The position numbers were made by a program, and so were the translations under genes. A stretch of DNA of 64,000 bases from Streptomyces sp. R41 (GTDB lineage: Bacteria > Actinomycetota > Actinomycetes > Streptomycetales > Streptomycetaceae), in NCBI RefSeq assembly GCF_041053055.1, contig NZ_CP163443.1:496001-560000 (forward strand), written 5' to 3'. Under the pieces are notes generated by a model. That model was not told where the DNA came from, did not search any database, and worked only from the letters and a program-made list of their open reading frames with translations. Positions 1-8,671 of this stretch are shown piece after piece (the stretch's first letter is position 1; each line of letters begins with the position of its first letter).

Positions 1-736
1 CGAGCTTGCCGTCGACGATGTCCTCGGTGATGCGGACGCCGTGGCCGATGCGCTGGGCGCCGCAGACCTGGAGGGCCTGGTGGATGCTGGGCAGGCCGTG
101 GGCCTCGCCGGCGTGGATGGTGAACGGGACGCTCTCGCCGCGCAGGTGCTCGAAGGCGGCCAGGTGGTCGGCGGGCGGGAAGCCGTCCTCGGCGCCCGCG
201 ATGTCGAAGCCGACGACGCCGCCGTCCCGGAACGCCACCGCCAGGTCGGCGATCTCGCGGGTGCGGTCGAACATGCGCATGCCGCACAGCAGGGTGCCGA
301 CGCGTACGGGGGTACCGGCGGCGGCCGCCTTGGCCATGCCCGCCGCCAGGCCTTCCTGCACGGTCTCGACGACTTCGGGCAGGGTGAGGCCGCCGTTCAC
401 CATCAGCTCGGGCGCATACCGGACCTCGCCGTAGACGACGCCGTCCTCGGCCAGGTCGAGGACGTACTCTTCTGCGGTGCGCAGCAGGCCCTCGCGGGAC
501 TGCATCACGGCGAGGGTGTGCTCGAAGGTGGCTATGTAGCGCACCAGGTCACCGGAGTTGGCGGCCTCGTAGTACCAGTCGGCCAGCGCCAGCGGGTCGG
601 TGGTGGGCAGGGTGTGGCCGACCGTCTCCGCGAGCTCCACGAGGGTGGCGGGGCGCAGACCACCGTCGAGGTGGTCGTGCAGTACGGCCTTGGGGAGGCG
701 GCGGATGGTGTCGACGTCGATGCGGGGCGCGGTCAT
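1..736 (-). CDS. add: Adenosine deaminase (3' end cut by window edge)
   Basis: Hydrolyses adenosine or deoxyadenosine to inosine in purine salvage, in the cytoplasm. The ATG is at 736 and about 245 codons are visible; the C-terminus lies outside the window. The zinc-binding HxH is present as LHDHLDGG (His20, His22). HAGEAHG carries the catalytic Glu, and RIGHGV follows at the edge. The usual family length is about 340-370 residues, so roughly a third is missing. A VOC gene on the same strand ends 56 bp upstream, so the two may be co-transcribed. The family is clear; the orthologue cannot be told apart from adenine deaminase-like relatives without the C-terminus. Confidence 0.93.
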   Translation of the reverse strand, partial: MTAPRIDVDTIRRLPKAVLHDHLDGGLRPATLVELAETVGHTLPTTDPLALADWYYEAANSGDLVRYIATFEHTLAVMQSREGLLRTAEEYVLDLAEDGVVYGEVRYAPELMVNGGLTLPEVVETVQEGLAAGMAKAAAAGTPVRVGTLLCGMRMFDRTREIADLAVAFRDGGVVGFDIAGAEDGFPPADHLAAFEHLRGESVPFTIHAGEAHGLPSIHQALQVCGAQRIGHGVRITEDIVDGKL

Positions 737-791
737 GCGTGTCTTTCCTCGGCAGGTTCGGCAGGTGGTGTGCGGCGGGTTCTCGACCGGC

Positions 792-1190
792 TCAGGCGGT
801 GGTGGCCGGCTGGAGCAGGTCCCAGCGGTTTCCGTACAGGTCCTGGAAGACGACGACGGAGCCGTACGGCTCGTGGCGCGGCTCTTCCAGGAAGGTCACG
901 CCGGCGGCCCGCATCCGCGCGTAGTCGCGGGCGAAGTCGTCGGTGTGCAGGAAGAAGCCCACGCGCCCGCCGGTCTGGTCACCGATCCGGCCGCGCTGCG
1001 CCTCGTTCTTGGCCCGGGCCAGCAGCAGCCCGCTGCCGCCGCCCTCGGTGCCCGGTTCGACGACGACCCAGCGGGAGCCGTCGGGGCGCGGCGTGTCCTC
1101 GACGAGCCGGAATCCGAGGGCTTCGGTGTAGTGGCGGATCGCCTCGTCGTAGTCGTCGACGACGAGGGTGACCAGGGCGATGCGTCTCAT
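792..1190 (-). CDS. VOC/glyoxalase-fold protein
   Basis: A 132-residue single-domain vicinal-oxygen-chelate protein. It starts [18 protein letters not shown], the first beta-alpha module with its typical D-Y/F-D-E-A turn. It ends with [14 protein letters not shown], the usual G-N-x-W-x-L metal-side strand of glyoxalase/bleomycin-resistance proteins. Such proteins are lyases, dioxygenases or drug-binding proteins; the substrate cannot be read from sequence. It lies just upstream of the adenosine deaminase on the same strand, so one transcript is plausible. No secretion signal is visible. Confidence 0.85.
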   Translation of the reverse strand: MRRIALVTLVVDDYDEAIRHYTEALGFRLVEDTPRPDGSRWVVVEPGTEGGGSGLLLARAKNEAQRGRIGDQTGGRVGFFLHTDDFARDYARMRAAGVTFLEEPRHEPYGSVVVFQDLYGNRWDLLQPATTA

Positions 1191-1272
1191 CGGGACCCCT
1201 CCAGGGTTATACGTAACACGTAGCGTACGGCATCCGGTCGGGTGCTCCGGGAACGCTCCCCACCGCTTAATC

Positions 1273-1309
1273 GTCTACAGTTGCGTAGACCGTCTACAGG
1301 TTTGTAGTC
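1273..1309. promoter_or_regulatory. Two tandem 18-bp dyad operators (BlaI/MecI/CopY-like)
   Basis: GTCTACAGTTGCGTAGAC (1273-1290) and GTCTACAGGTTTGTAGTC (1292-1309) are two inverted repeats of the same design, separated by one base. The core TACA-N4-TGTA resembles operators of BlaI/MecI/CopY winged-helix repressors. They lie 60-95 bp before the PAP2 gene and about 85-115 bp upstream of the VOC gene, so they could control either direction. No BlaI gene is in the window. The assignment to that regulator family is inferred. Confidence 0.6.
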
Positions 1310-1368
1310 AGCACGGGGTGTGGTCTCCTGCCGCGTCCGCCTGACCAGCATGGAAGGGGGCCGCACCG

Positions 1369-2151
1369 ATGTCCGCAGCCCGGCGCATCGCGTCGTCGCG
1401 CGAGGATGCCACGGACCTCGCCGGTTCGACGGCGGTGGGCAGCGCCGTCGCGTTCGTACTCCTGACGCTGGTCCTGATCGGCCGGGACGGCGCGGCGCTG
1501 TTCGGCGACGAGAACCTCGCCTCCTGGTCGGTGGGACACCGCCCGGATGTGGCCCTCGCCCTGGCGCGCGGTGTGACGTACACCGGCACAGGGATCGTTC
1601 CGTACGCGCTGGTCGCCATCGCCGGCCTCGCCCTGGGCCGTACGGCGCGCCGGCGGATCCTCTCCGCCGTCGGCTGTCTCGTCTGTCTGGCCGCCGCGCA
1701 AGCCGTGCGGCACGGGGTGATGTCCCTGGTCGCCCGCCCCCGCCCCGCGACGGCGGACTGGGCCACGCACGCCTCCGGCTGGTCCTTCCCCTCGGGCCAC
1801 ACCACCACATCCGCCGTCACCGGCGGACTGCTCATTCTCGCGGTGCTCGCGCGGGCTTCGCGCGGAAGAAAGTCGCTCGTTCTGGTCATCGGCTGCTGGG
1901 CCGCGCTGGTCGGACTGTCGCGTGTCTACTTGGGAGTTCACTGGTTCTCCGACGTCCTGGGCGGCTGGCTGTTCAGCCTCTGCTGGCTGAGCCTGTGCAC
2001 CTACGCTGTCGCACGGTTCGCTCCCCGTGCCTGCTCCGCGATATCGGCGCCCCGTCTCCGCCCAGGTCCCACGACGGAAGAGCGCCGCCATGAATCGCAC
2101 GCCCCGAGCGATGTACCCCCTCGCGAAATCCCCCCTCACTCTGCTCCGTAG
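1369..2151 (+). CDS. PAP2-family membrane phosphatase
   Basis: A 260-residue integral membrane phosphatase of the type-2 phosphatidic acid phosphatase superfamily. Such enzymes dephosphorylate lipid phosphates such as undecaprenyl-PP or PA on the outer face of the membrane. The three catalytic blocks are present: LVARPRP (about 120-126), WSFPSGHTTT (139-147) and SRVYLGVHWFSDV (184-196), with the acid/base His in PSGH and the nucleophile His in GVHW. About five hydrophobic segments alternate with these blocks. The hydrophilic C-terminal tail overlaps the next gene by 62 bp, suggesting translational linkage. A double operator lies upstream. The lipid substrate is unknown. Confidence 0.9.
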   Translation: MSAARRIASSREDATDLAGSTAVGSAVAFVLLTLVLIGRDGAALFGDENLASWSVGHRPDVALALARGVTYTGTGIVPYALVAIAGLALGRTARRRILSAVGCLVCLAAAQAVRHGVMSLVARPRPATADWATHASGWSFPSGHTTTSAVTGGLLILAVLARASRGRKSLVLVIGCWAALVGLSRVYLGVHWFSDVLGGWLFSLCWLSLCTYAVARFAPRACSAISAPRLRPGPTTEERRHESHAPSDVPPREIPPHSAP

Positions 2152-3166
2152 CCATCTCGGATGGGCCGTCGGCGCGGCCTATCTCGCCGCCACGACGATG
2201 CCGGCCTTGGGTCTGTGGCTGCGCGACACGCACACGATCGGCGCGGCCGGGGTCCTTGGACTGCCTGAACTCCCTTTCAGAATGCCCCATCTCCTGCTGT
2301 CCCTCGTCCTGTTCACCGCAGGTCTCCAAGTGCCCCTGCACGAGCTGCGGGCGTTACTCGGACGCCCCACCGCGCTGCTGACCGGGCTCGTCCTTCATCT
2401 GGTCGCGCCGCTGCTGATCATCCCAGGGGTCGCGTTCGCGCTGCGGCAGTCGCCCGACACCGACGGGGGCAGCGGCATGGTCGCTGCGATGATCCTGATC
2501 GTCGCCATGCCCGTGGCGGCCGGGGCCACCGTGTGGACCAGCAAGGGGGACGGCGATCAGCCGACGACGGTGGGCCTCGTGCTGGCGTCCACGATCGTCA
2601 GCCCCCTGACCGCACCGGTCACGATGACAGCGCTGTGCCCGCTGCTGAGCGGTGAGTACGCGGGCACGCTGGCCGGAGCAGCGCAGTCCGCGGGGAGCGG
2701 CTTCGCGCTCACGGGGGTCCTGCTGCCCTGCGGCGCCGGAATCCTGTGCCGGCTCGCCCTGACCCGCCGCCTCATGGACCGGCTCCTCGGCGCGGCGGTT
2801 CCCGCGGCGATACTCGGTTCGCTGCTGCTGACGTACATCAATGCCAGCGGCGTCCTCGGCCCCTTCCTCATCCACCCGGAACCGGTGTTGTTCGTGGCCG
2901 CGTTGGCCGTCGCCGCCACCGTCTGCGGGCTGTCGTTCACGCTGGGCCGGATCACCGCGCGCGCACTGCGCCTCGACCCGCCCGCCGGTGCCTCCGTCAC
3001 TCTGGCCTGCGGGATGAACAACAGCAGCGCCGGCGCGGTCCTCATCACGACGACGCTGCCCGACCGGCCGCATGTGCTGCTGCCGGTTCTCGCGTACAGC
3101 CTGCTGCAGAAGGTGGCAGCGGGCCGTGTCGTGCGGGCCGGGCGAGGTCGCGGTGCGCGCGCATGA
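2090..3166 (+). CDS. BASS/SBF-type transporter
   Basis: A polytopic membrane protein of 358 residues resembling the bile acid:sodium symporter (SBF/BASS) superfamily. It has about nine hydrophobic segments, with conserved polar patches such as MPVAAGATVW and LACGMNNSSAGAVL (a broken-helix, sodium-site-like motif). The ATG at 2090 follows GGAAG and gives a sensible N-terminus. A longer frame exists upstream but runs inside the PAP2 coding region. The gene overlaps PAP2 by 62 bp and probably shares its transcript. The substrate is unknown; organic anions or small carboxylates are typical of the family. Confidence 0.8.
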   Translation: MNRTPRAMYPLAKSPLTLLRSHLGWAVGAAYLAATTMPALGLWLRDTHTIGAAGVLGLPELPFRMPHLLLSLVLFTAGLQVPLHELRALLGRPTALLTGLVLHLVAPLLIIPGVAFALRQSPDTDGGSGMVAAMILIVAMPVAAGATVWTSKGDGDQPTTVGLVLASTIVSPLTAPVTMTALCPLLSGEYAGTLAGAAQSAGSGFALTGVLLPCGAGILCRLALTRRLMDRLLGAAVPAAILGSLLLTYINASGVLGPFLIHPEPVLFVAALAVAATVCGLSFTLGRITARALRLDPPAGASVTLACGMNNSSAGAVLITTTLPDRPHVLLPVLAYSLLQKVAAGRVVRAGRGRGARA

Positions 3167-3239
3167 CATCGTGGAGATCGACTCGGGGCCGGGCCCACCG
3201 CGCCCCCACCTGACGCTGCCCCCACAGGAGTTGACTGAC

Positions 3240-3950
3240 ATGTCCGAGCTGCCGAAGTCGACCGGAGCCCCCGCCCATCAGAACGTGACCTTCCCGAGCG
3301 CCGGAGGCACCGCGCACGGCTATCTGGCGCTGCCGCCTTCCGGGCAGGGCCCCGGCGTGATCGTCATCCAGGAGTGGTGGGGCCTGACCGACCACATCGC
3401 GAATGTCGCGGACCGGCTGGCGGCGGAGGGCTTCGTGGCCCTCGCGCCCGACCTGTACGGCGGCAATGTGGCGCACGACAGCGGCGAGGCCTTCCGGATG
3501 ATGAAGGAGCTGCCGGTCTCGCGCGGCGTCGAGCTGCTCTCGGGCGCGGTCGACCATCTGCTGGGTCTGCCCGAGGTCACCTCGGACACGGTGGCGTCGG
3601 TCGGCTTCTGCATGGGCGGCGGCTTCGTCATCTACCAGGCGGCGGCCGACCCGCGGGTCAGCGCGGCGGTGCCGTTCTACGGCGTGATCCAGGGCGAGTT
3701 GCCGGACTTCTCCGGCCTCAAGGCGCAGATCCTTGGCCACTACGGGGAACTCGACACCAGCATTCCGAAGGAAAGTCTGGAGCAGCTGAGCGAGGCGATC
3801 CAGGAGCAGTCCGGGGTCACCCCCGACCTCCGCCTCTACCCCGCCCACCACGCCTTCTTCAACGACGGCCGCTCCGAGACGTACGCCCCGGAGTCGGCCG
3901 CACAGGCCTGGGAGAGCACGGTGTCCTTCCTGCACGAGCGGTTGGGCTGA
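3240..3950 (+). CDS. Dienelactone hydrolase family protein
   Basis: A 236-residue cytoplasmic alpha/beta hydrolase. The nucleophile elbow is GFCMGGG with Cys124, as in true dienelactone hydrolases. The acid is Asp172 in GELDTSIP and the base is a His in YPAHHAFFND (203-204). The conserved N-terminal QEWWGL is present. The start is the ATG at 3240, preceded by CAGGAG. DLH enzymes open 4-carboxymethylenebutenolide in chloroaromatic breakdown, but most actinobacterial paralogues have unknown esters as substrates. It follows the BASS gene by 73 bp on the same strand and may be in its operon. Confidence 0.9.
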   Translation: MSELPKSTGAPAHQNVTFPSAGGTAHGYLALPPSGQGPGVIVIQEWWGLTDHIANVADRLAAEGFVALAPDLYGGNVAHDSGEAFRMMKELPVSRGVELLSGAVDHLLGLPEVTSDTVASVGFCMGGGFVIYQAAADPRVSAAVPFYGVIQGELPDFSGLKAQILGHYGELDTSIPKESLEQLSEAIQEQSGVTPDLRLYPAHHAFFNDGRSETYAPESAAQAWESTVSFLHERLG

Positions 3951-4001
3951 CCCCTTGGGCAGCCGCCCGCCCCACGACGATCCCTCACGGGCGGGCGGCG
4001 G

Positions 4002-4673
4002 CTACGCCGTCTCCTGGGCAGCCAAGCCGTTGATCTCCACGCTGGTGAGCACGCGCGGCCCTCGCCCTTGAAGTCGCGTCACCGCGAGCATCGCGCGGCC
4101 CACGGTGTCGGTCGTGGTCATGTGCCGCGGGAACAGGCGGCGCAGTACCGGGTAGAGCCAGGAGGTGGAGGCGTACAGCAGACGGTAGGGGCGAGTCGCG
4201 GGACGGGCGCCCCGCCGGGGCCGGATGTAGGACGGCCGGAAGACGTAGGCGCGGAACGGCAGGGCCAGCAGTGCCTCCTCGGCCCGGCCCTTCACTCTCG
4301 CCCACATCGTCGCGCTGGCGCTGTCCGCGCTGTGACCCGAGACGTACACGAAGGTCAGGTCCCCGTTCAGCGGCAGCAGCGCGCGGGCTGCCGCGAGGGC
4401 GTAGTCGTGGGTGACGCGGGTGTACTCGACCTCGGTCAGCCCCGCCGAAGAGGTGCCCAGGCAGAAGTAGCAGGCATCGGCGCCGTCGAGGGACGCGGCC
4501 ACGTCGGTCAGATCCGTGAAGTCCGCATGGACCGCCTCACGAAGCTTGGGGTGCCGTACCCCGAGGGGGCGCCGGACGACGGCGGTGACGCTCTCCACGC
4601 CGTCGTCGTCCAGACACGCCCTGAGGACTCCGTGCCCGATCATGCCGCTCGCTCCGAAGAGGACGACCTTCAC
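4002..4673 (-). CDS. NAD(P)-binding Rossmann protein (NmrA/epimerase-like)
   Basis: A 223-residue short atypical SDR. The N-terminal KVVLFGASGMIGHG gives the GxxGxxG dinucleotide motif. Further features are CYFCLGTSSAG and VYVSGHSADS (positional Ser) and a following KGRAEEALL, in place of a classical YxxxK. GTG at 4673 is chosen because GGAGG precedes it by about seven bases; in-frame codons further upstream would run through the operators. The gene is divergent from a TetR gene with two dyads between them, so it is probably that repressor's target. The substrate is unknown. Confidence 0.82.
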   Translation of the reverse strand: MKVVLFGASGMIGHGVLRACLDDDGVESVTAVVRRPLGVRHPKLREAVHADFTDLTDVAASLDGADACYFCLGTSSAGLTEVEYTRVTHDYALAAARALLPLNGDLTFVYVSGHSADSASATMWARVKGRAEEALLALPFRAYVFRPSYIRPRRGARPATRPYRLLYASTSWLYPVLRRLFPRHMTTTDTVGRAMLAVTRLQGRGPRVLTSVEINGLAAQETA

Positions 4674-4744
4674 CTGTACCGCCTCCGAAGGGCAGGGTCG
4701 CCGAATCGGCGCACGCCACCTGCGTCGATGATGTGCTCTACTTG

Positions 4745-4793
4745 TCCGGAGGGGTCTCCGGATCACTGCCGACATTAACGGAGAGGTCTCCGG
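4745..4793. promoter_or_regulatory. Paired TetR operators between the divergent genes
   Basis: Two copies of the dyad CGGAG(A/G)GGTCTCCG lie in the 178-bp divergent interval. TCCGGAG-GGGT-CTCCGGA spans 4745-4762 and CGGAGA-GG-TCTCCG spans 4779-4792. Their centres are 32 bp apart, about three helical turns. Position and duplication fit autoregulation by the adjacent TetR protein and joint control of the NAD(P)-binding gene. Binding itself is inferred. Confidence 0.7.
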
Positions 4794-4851
4794 TAGGCAA
4801 GCGCCTCCTGGCAGAGTCACGCGGCCCACGGCGGAAGGACGGAGCGGCAGC

Positions 4852-5439
4852 ATGGCCGAGCGGCACAACGAGCCCGTGCGGGCGGACGCGCGACAGAACC
4901 GCGCCCGCATCATCGAGGTCGCACGGGACGCGTTCACCGACTCCAGCGACGCCTCGCTGAACTCCATCGCCAAGAAGGCGGGCGTCGGGCCCGGGACGCT
5001 GTACCGGCACTTCCCCACCCGCGAGGCGCTGATCCTCGCGGTCTACCGCCACGAGGTCGACCAACTCGCGGCGTACGCGCCGGAACTGCTCAAGGAGCAC
5101 CCCCCGCTGGAGGCGCTGCGGCTCTGGTTCGACCGCCTCGCGTACTACGGGCGGATCAAGCACGGCCTGTCGGACGTCCTGCACGCCCTCACCGACGACA
5201 GCCTCGCGGGCGAGATCTACGCCTCGGTCATCGGCGCCATCACTCTGCTGCTGCGCGCGTGCGAGGACGACGGCAGCATCCGGCCCGGCATCGACCCGGA
5301 CGACGTGCTGCTGATGGTGGGATTCCTGTGGCGGATCGGCCCCGGCCAGGAGGGCGAGGCACGCGTCGCCCGGCTACTCGATCTGGTCATCGACGGCTTG
5401 CGCCTCGGAGCGCCGGGCGCGACGAGGGCGGTCTCCTGA
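4852..5439 (+). CDS. TetR-family repressor
   Basis: A 195-residue TetR regulator. The N-terminal helix-turn-helix runs from RQNRARIIEVARDAF through SLNSIAKKAGVGPGTLYRHFPTREAL (about residues 15-60), the canonical TetR signature. The remaining helical domain resembles the common SbtR-like ligand domain. It is divergent from the NAD(P)-binding gene, with two matching dyads between them, so autorepression and repression of that neighbour are likely. The ATG at 4852 is preceded by GGAAGGACGG. The ligand is unknown. Confidence 0.93.
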   Translation: MAERHNEPVRADARQNRARIIEVARDAFTDSSDASLNSIAKKAGVGPGTLYRHFPTREALILAVYRHEVDQLAAYAPELLKEHPPLEALRLWFDRLAYYGRIKHGLSDVLHALTDDSLAGEIYASVIGAITLLLRACEDDGSIRPGIDPDDVLLMVGFLWRIGPGQEGEARVARLLDLVIDGLRLGAPGATRAVS

Positions 5440-5597
5440 CGCACGTACTCGGGGACGCACTCCGGGCACACCCTTGGAAGCGCCTCTGGACGTACTCCTG
5501 GGAGACATCCTTTCCCTGCACGGGAGTTACCTGACAGTAATCCCCGGTGATTTGATGTGCGGCGCCACTCAACCCCCTTCACTCACAGGGAGATCCA

Positions 5598-6584
5598 GTG
5601 CCGCTCTCCTCACTGCGCCGCACCCAGGGCGCAGCCACCCTCGTCCTCACGCTCACCGCCGCGGGCCTCGTCGGGGCCGCGCCCGCGTCGGCCGACACCG
5701 CGACGACTCCTTCGATGAGGGTGCTGACGTACAACGTCTTCCTCATGAGCAAGAACCTGTACCCGAACTGGGGGCAGGACCACCGCGCCGCGGAGATACC
5801 GAAGACCTCGTTCTTCCGCGGGAACGACGTCGTCGTGCTGCAGGAGGCCTTCGACAACTCCTCGTCGGACGCCCTCAAGAGCGCGGCGGCGAGCGAGTAC
5901 CCGTACCAGACGCCGGTAGTCGGGCGGAGCAAGAGCGGCTGGGACGCGACCGGCGGGGCGTACTCGTCGACCACGCCCGAGGACGGCGGCGTGACCGTGC
6001 TCAGCAAGTGGCCGATCCTGCACAAGGAGCAGTACGTCTACAAGGACGCGTGCGGCGCGGACTGGTGGTCCAACAAGGGGTTCGCCTATGTGGTGTTGAA
6101 TGTGAACGGCACCAAGGTTCATATGGTGGGCACCCATGCGCAGTCAACAGACCCGGGATGCAGCGCGGGTGAGGCCGCCTCCATGCGCAGCCGGCAGTTC
6201 AAGGCGATCGACGCGTTCCTGGACGCCAAGAACATTCCGGCTGACGAACAGGTCCTGGTCGCCGGTGACTTCAACGTCGACTCCCGCAGCCCGGAGTACG
6301 CCTCGATGCTCGCGGACGCCGACCTGTTGGGAGCCGACGCACGCACCGGGCACCCGTACTCCTTCGACACACAGGAGAACTCCATCGCGCACGACCGCTA
6401 CCCGACCGACCCCCGTGAGGACCTCGACTACGTCCTCCACCGCGCCGGTCACGCGCGTCCCGCGGTCTGGAAGAACGAGGTCGTCAAGGAACAGTCCGCG
6501 CCCTGGACGGTGTCCAGTTGGGGCACCGACTACACGTACACGAACCTCTCGGACCACTACCCGCTGAACGCGTACGCGGGCTGA
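5598..6584 (+). CDS. Secreted sphingomyelinase C-type phosphodiesterase
   Basis: A 328-residue exported endonuclease/exonuclease/phosphatase-fold enzyme. The N-terminus is a Sec signal (hydrophobic VLTLTAAGLVGAAPASA, cleavage near residue 32). MRVLTYNVFL begins the catalytic domain. VVVLQEAF supplies the metal-binding Glu, VLVAGDFNVDS the Asp/Asn pair, and NLSDHYPL the C-terminal catalytic Asp-His. Length and motif order match bacterial neutral sphingomyelinases/beta-haemolysins, which cleave sphingomyelin to ceramide and phosphocholine. The start is GTG 5598 after AGGGAG. It stands alone, downstream of a TetR gene in the same direction. Confidence 0.88.
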   Translation: MPLSSLRRTQGAATLVLTLTAAGLVGAAPASADTATTPSMRVLTYNVFLMSKNLYPNWGQDHRAAEIPKTSFFRGNDVVVLQEAFDNSSSDALKSAAASEYPYQTPVVGRSKSGWDATGGAYSSTTPEDGGVTVLSKWPILHKEQYVYKDACGADWWSNKGFAYVVLNVNGTKVHMVGTHAQSTDPGCSAGEAASMRSRQFKAIDAFLDAKNIPADEQVLVAGDFNVDSRSPEYASMLADADLLGADARTGHPYSFDTQENSIAHDRYPTDPREDLDYVLHRAGHARPAVWKNEVVKEQSAPWTVSSWGTDYTYTNLSDHYPLNAYAG

Positions 6585-6626
6585 GCCCGGCGGGCCCCTG
6601 CCGCGAGCCGTCAGGGGCCGGCCGGC

Positions 6627-7532
6627 TCACTGCGCCCGTGTATGGAGCGCGTCGAGGCGGGCCATCTCCTCGTCCGTGAGACGGAGCGCGCCCGCCGCCA
6701 CGTTCTCCGCCAAGTGGTCCGGGTTGCCGGTGCCGGGAATGGCGAGCACGTGCGGGCCCTGCTGGAGGGTCCACGCCAGCCGGACCTGGGCGGGCGTCGC
6801 GTCGTGCGCCCGCGCGACGGCGAGCACCACGTCGTCGGTGGCACCGCTCGGGCCCAGCGCGCCGCCCTTGCCCGCGATCGCGAAGAACGGCACGAACGCG
6901 ATGCCCTGTTCGCCGCAGGTCCGCAGAACGGCGTCGGCCACGGGGTCCGGGGAGTCGAGGCCGTACTTGTTCTGGACGCTCACCACCGGCGCGATGGCCA
7001 GTGCTTCGGCGAGGTGCCTGGATTCGACGTCGGAGACGGCGAGGTGCCGGATCAGCCCGGCATCGCGCAGCTCGGCCAGCGCGCCGAAGTGCTCGGCGAT
7101 CGAGTCCTGTCGCATACGGCGGAGGTACACCATGTCGAGGTGATCGCGGCCGAGCTGGCGCAGGTTCTCCTCGACGTGGCCGCGCAGATCCTCGGGCCTG
7201 GCCGAAGTGCCCCACTCCCCCGAGTAGTCACGGAACGGCCCGACCTTCGTGGCGATCACCAGGTCGTCCGCGTACGGGGCGAGCGCGCTGTTGATCAGTT
7301 CGTTCGCGGAGCGCAATGAGGAGAAGTAGAAGGCCGCGGTGTCGATGTGGTTGACGCCCAGCTCGATCGCGCGCCGCAGCACGGCGATCGAGCGTTCGCG
7401 GTCGCTCGGTGTGCCGTAGTGGAAGGCCGCGCTGCCGGTCAACCGCATCGCGCCGAAGCCGATGCGGTTGACGGTGAGATCTCCGAGTTTCCAGGTGCCC
7501 GCGGCTGCCGCGGTGATCGTCTCTGAGGCCAT
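6627..7532 (-). CDS. Aldo/keto reductase
   Basis: An NADPH-dependent (beta/alpha)8 oxidoreductase of about 301 residues. It has the N-terminal WKLGDLTVNRIGFGAMRLTG and the catalytic DTAAFYFS block (Asp and Tyr). The Lys is in VIATKVGPF and a His in DHLDMVYL. The C-terminal IPGTGNPDHLAENVAA is the cofactor phosphate loop. ATG 7532 is chosen; GTG 7550 sits two bases after the upstream stop and could be used by coupling. The upstream SHOCT gene ends 20 bp away, so they are probably co-transcribed. The physiological aldehyde or ketone is unknown. Confidence 0.92.
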   Translation of the reverse strand: MASETITAAAAGTWKLGDLTVNRIGFGAMRLTGSAAFHYGTPSDRERSIAVLRRAIELGVNHIDTAAFYFSSLRSANELINSALAPYADDLVIATKVGPFRDYSGEWGTSARPEDLRGHVEENLRQLGRDHLDMVYLRRMRQDSIAEHFGALAELRDAGLIRHLAVSDVESRHLAEALAIAPVVSVQNKYGLDSPDPVADAVLRTCGEQGIAFVPFFAIAGKGGALGPSGATDDVVLAVARAHDATPAQVRLAWTLQQGPHVLAIPGTGNPDHLAENVAAGALRLTDEEMARLDALHTRAQ

Positions 7533-7552
7533 CGCGGCAGTTTCGCACACGT

Positions 7553-7840
7553 TCAGCCGAGGAGCCTGCGCTTCTGCTCCTCGAACTCGGCCTCGGTGAG
7601 CACGCCTTGTGCCTTGAGTTCGCCGAGCTGCTTGAGTTGGTCGAGTGTGCTACCCATGTCGTCGGTCGGCGCTGCGGCCTGTTGCGGCTGCGCGGCGGGA
7701 ACGGGCTGCGGCTGGGTTTCCTGGTAGCCCTGCTGGGCGGCCCATCGTCCCTGCTGGCGGCGCGACACGCGGTTGGAGACTGCGGTCGCCGTTCCCGCGA
7801 CGACCGCCGTGCGGGCGACTCCGCGAAGAAGACCTGGCAT
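7553..7840 (-). CDS. Small SHOCT-domain protein
   Basis: A 95-residue protein. The N-terminal MPGLLRGVARTAVVAG is weakly hydrophobic. The middle is rich in Q, P and A. The C-terminal SHOCT motif, LDQLKQLGELKAQGVLTEAEFEEQKRRLL, is a short amphipathic pair of helices found at the ends of many bacterial proteins. The ATG at 7840 is preceded by AAAGGA with good spacing, so it is preferred over the GTG 18 bases earlier. It leads a two-gene unit with the aldo/keto reductase and is divergent from the DUF7144 gene. The function is unknown; SHOCT is thought to mediate oligomerisation. Confidence 0.82.
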   Translation of the reverse strand: MPGLLRGVARTAVVAGTATAVSNRVSRRQQGRWAAQQGYQETQPQPVPAAQPQQAAAPTDDMGSTLDQLKQLGELKAQGVLTEAEFEEQKRRLLG

Positions 7841-8074
7841 GGCGATGTCCTTTCTCACGCGGAATCGCTGAATGACTCCTCGAGTCGGCGCGTCAATGTC
7901 GGCATACCGGGCAAGGCGATTATTTCACCGCTTGGATTCCACTGCACGTCGGGAAGCGCGGCCGAGGTGCATTCTCGCCGAACTGCTTGCGGACGGCACT
8001 CGTGGCAGCCTGGAAACGTGTGAGCCGTCGGCCGAATCCGTCTCGGCGATGGACCTAGGCAAGAGGAGTCCCAC

Positions 8075-8500
8075 ATGGCCACGCACACCACAGGTATGCA
8101 GCGGACCACCGCCGGTGGGGGAACGGCCGTGACCGGCTGGACGGTATTCGCCGCGATCATGATGATCTTCGGCGGCATCATGTCGATATTCGAGGGAATA
8201 GCCGCCATCGCCCAAGACGACGTGTTCGTCACGACCAGGAATTTCACCTTCCAGTGGAGCCTCACCGGCTGGGGCTGGCTGCACCTCGTCCTCGGCATCC
8301 TCGTGACGCTGGCGGGCCTCGCCGTGCTCAAGGGGGCGACGTGGGCCCGCGTCGTCGGCATCACGCTGGCGGGGCTGTCGATGCTCGCCAACTTCGCGTG
8401 GCTGCCCTGGTACCCGTTCTGGGCCATCACGCTGATCATCGTGGACGGCTTCGTCATCTGGGCCCTGAGCGCCCGCACGGGCAGCGACGCCGCAGCGTAG
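8075..8500 (+). CDS. DUF7144-type four-helix membrane protein
   Basis: A 141-residue protein. A polar N-terminus is followed by four transmembrane helices: VFAAIMMIFGGIMSIFEGI, WGWLHLVLGILVTLAGLAVL, VVGITLAGLSMLANFAW and FWAITLIIVDGFVIWAL. The pattern, including F-G-G-x-M-S-I-x-E-G-I-A and LGI..T..GLAVLKG.TWAR, is that of an actinobacterial membrane family of unknown function. The start ATG 8075 follows AAGAGGAG. The 234-bp interval to the divergent SHOCT gene has no gene; I see no clear promoter motif in it. Confidence 0.85.
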   Translation: MATHTTGMQRTTAGGGTAVTGWTVFAAIMMIFGGIMSIFEGIAAIAQDDVFVTTRNFTFQWSLTGWGWLHLVLGILVTLAGLAVLKGATWARVVGITLAGLSMLANFAWLPWYPFWAITLIIVDGFVIWALSARTGSDAAA

Positions 8501-8671
8501 CCCGCGGAGCGGGCGGAGTCGCGCGGCGGCGCGTGGTTGCGCCGTTCGGCCCCCGCCATCACCCGCACGGGGCTGACAGGACCCGTGCCAGCGAGCTGGG
8601 GTGACCCACTGATGCTTTCGTGGTGGGGCGGATTCCCCCGGCAACGGGGTTGCACCCATAGGGAGTCATCA

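Noticed and set aside
2027..2089. Longer N-terminus for the BASS transporter
   Set aside because: The extra residues are basic and low-complexity, lie inside the PAP2 gene, and have no better ribosome-binding site than the ATG at 2090.
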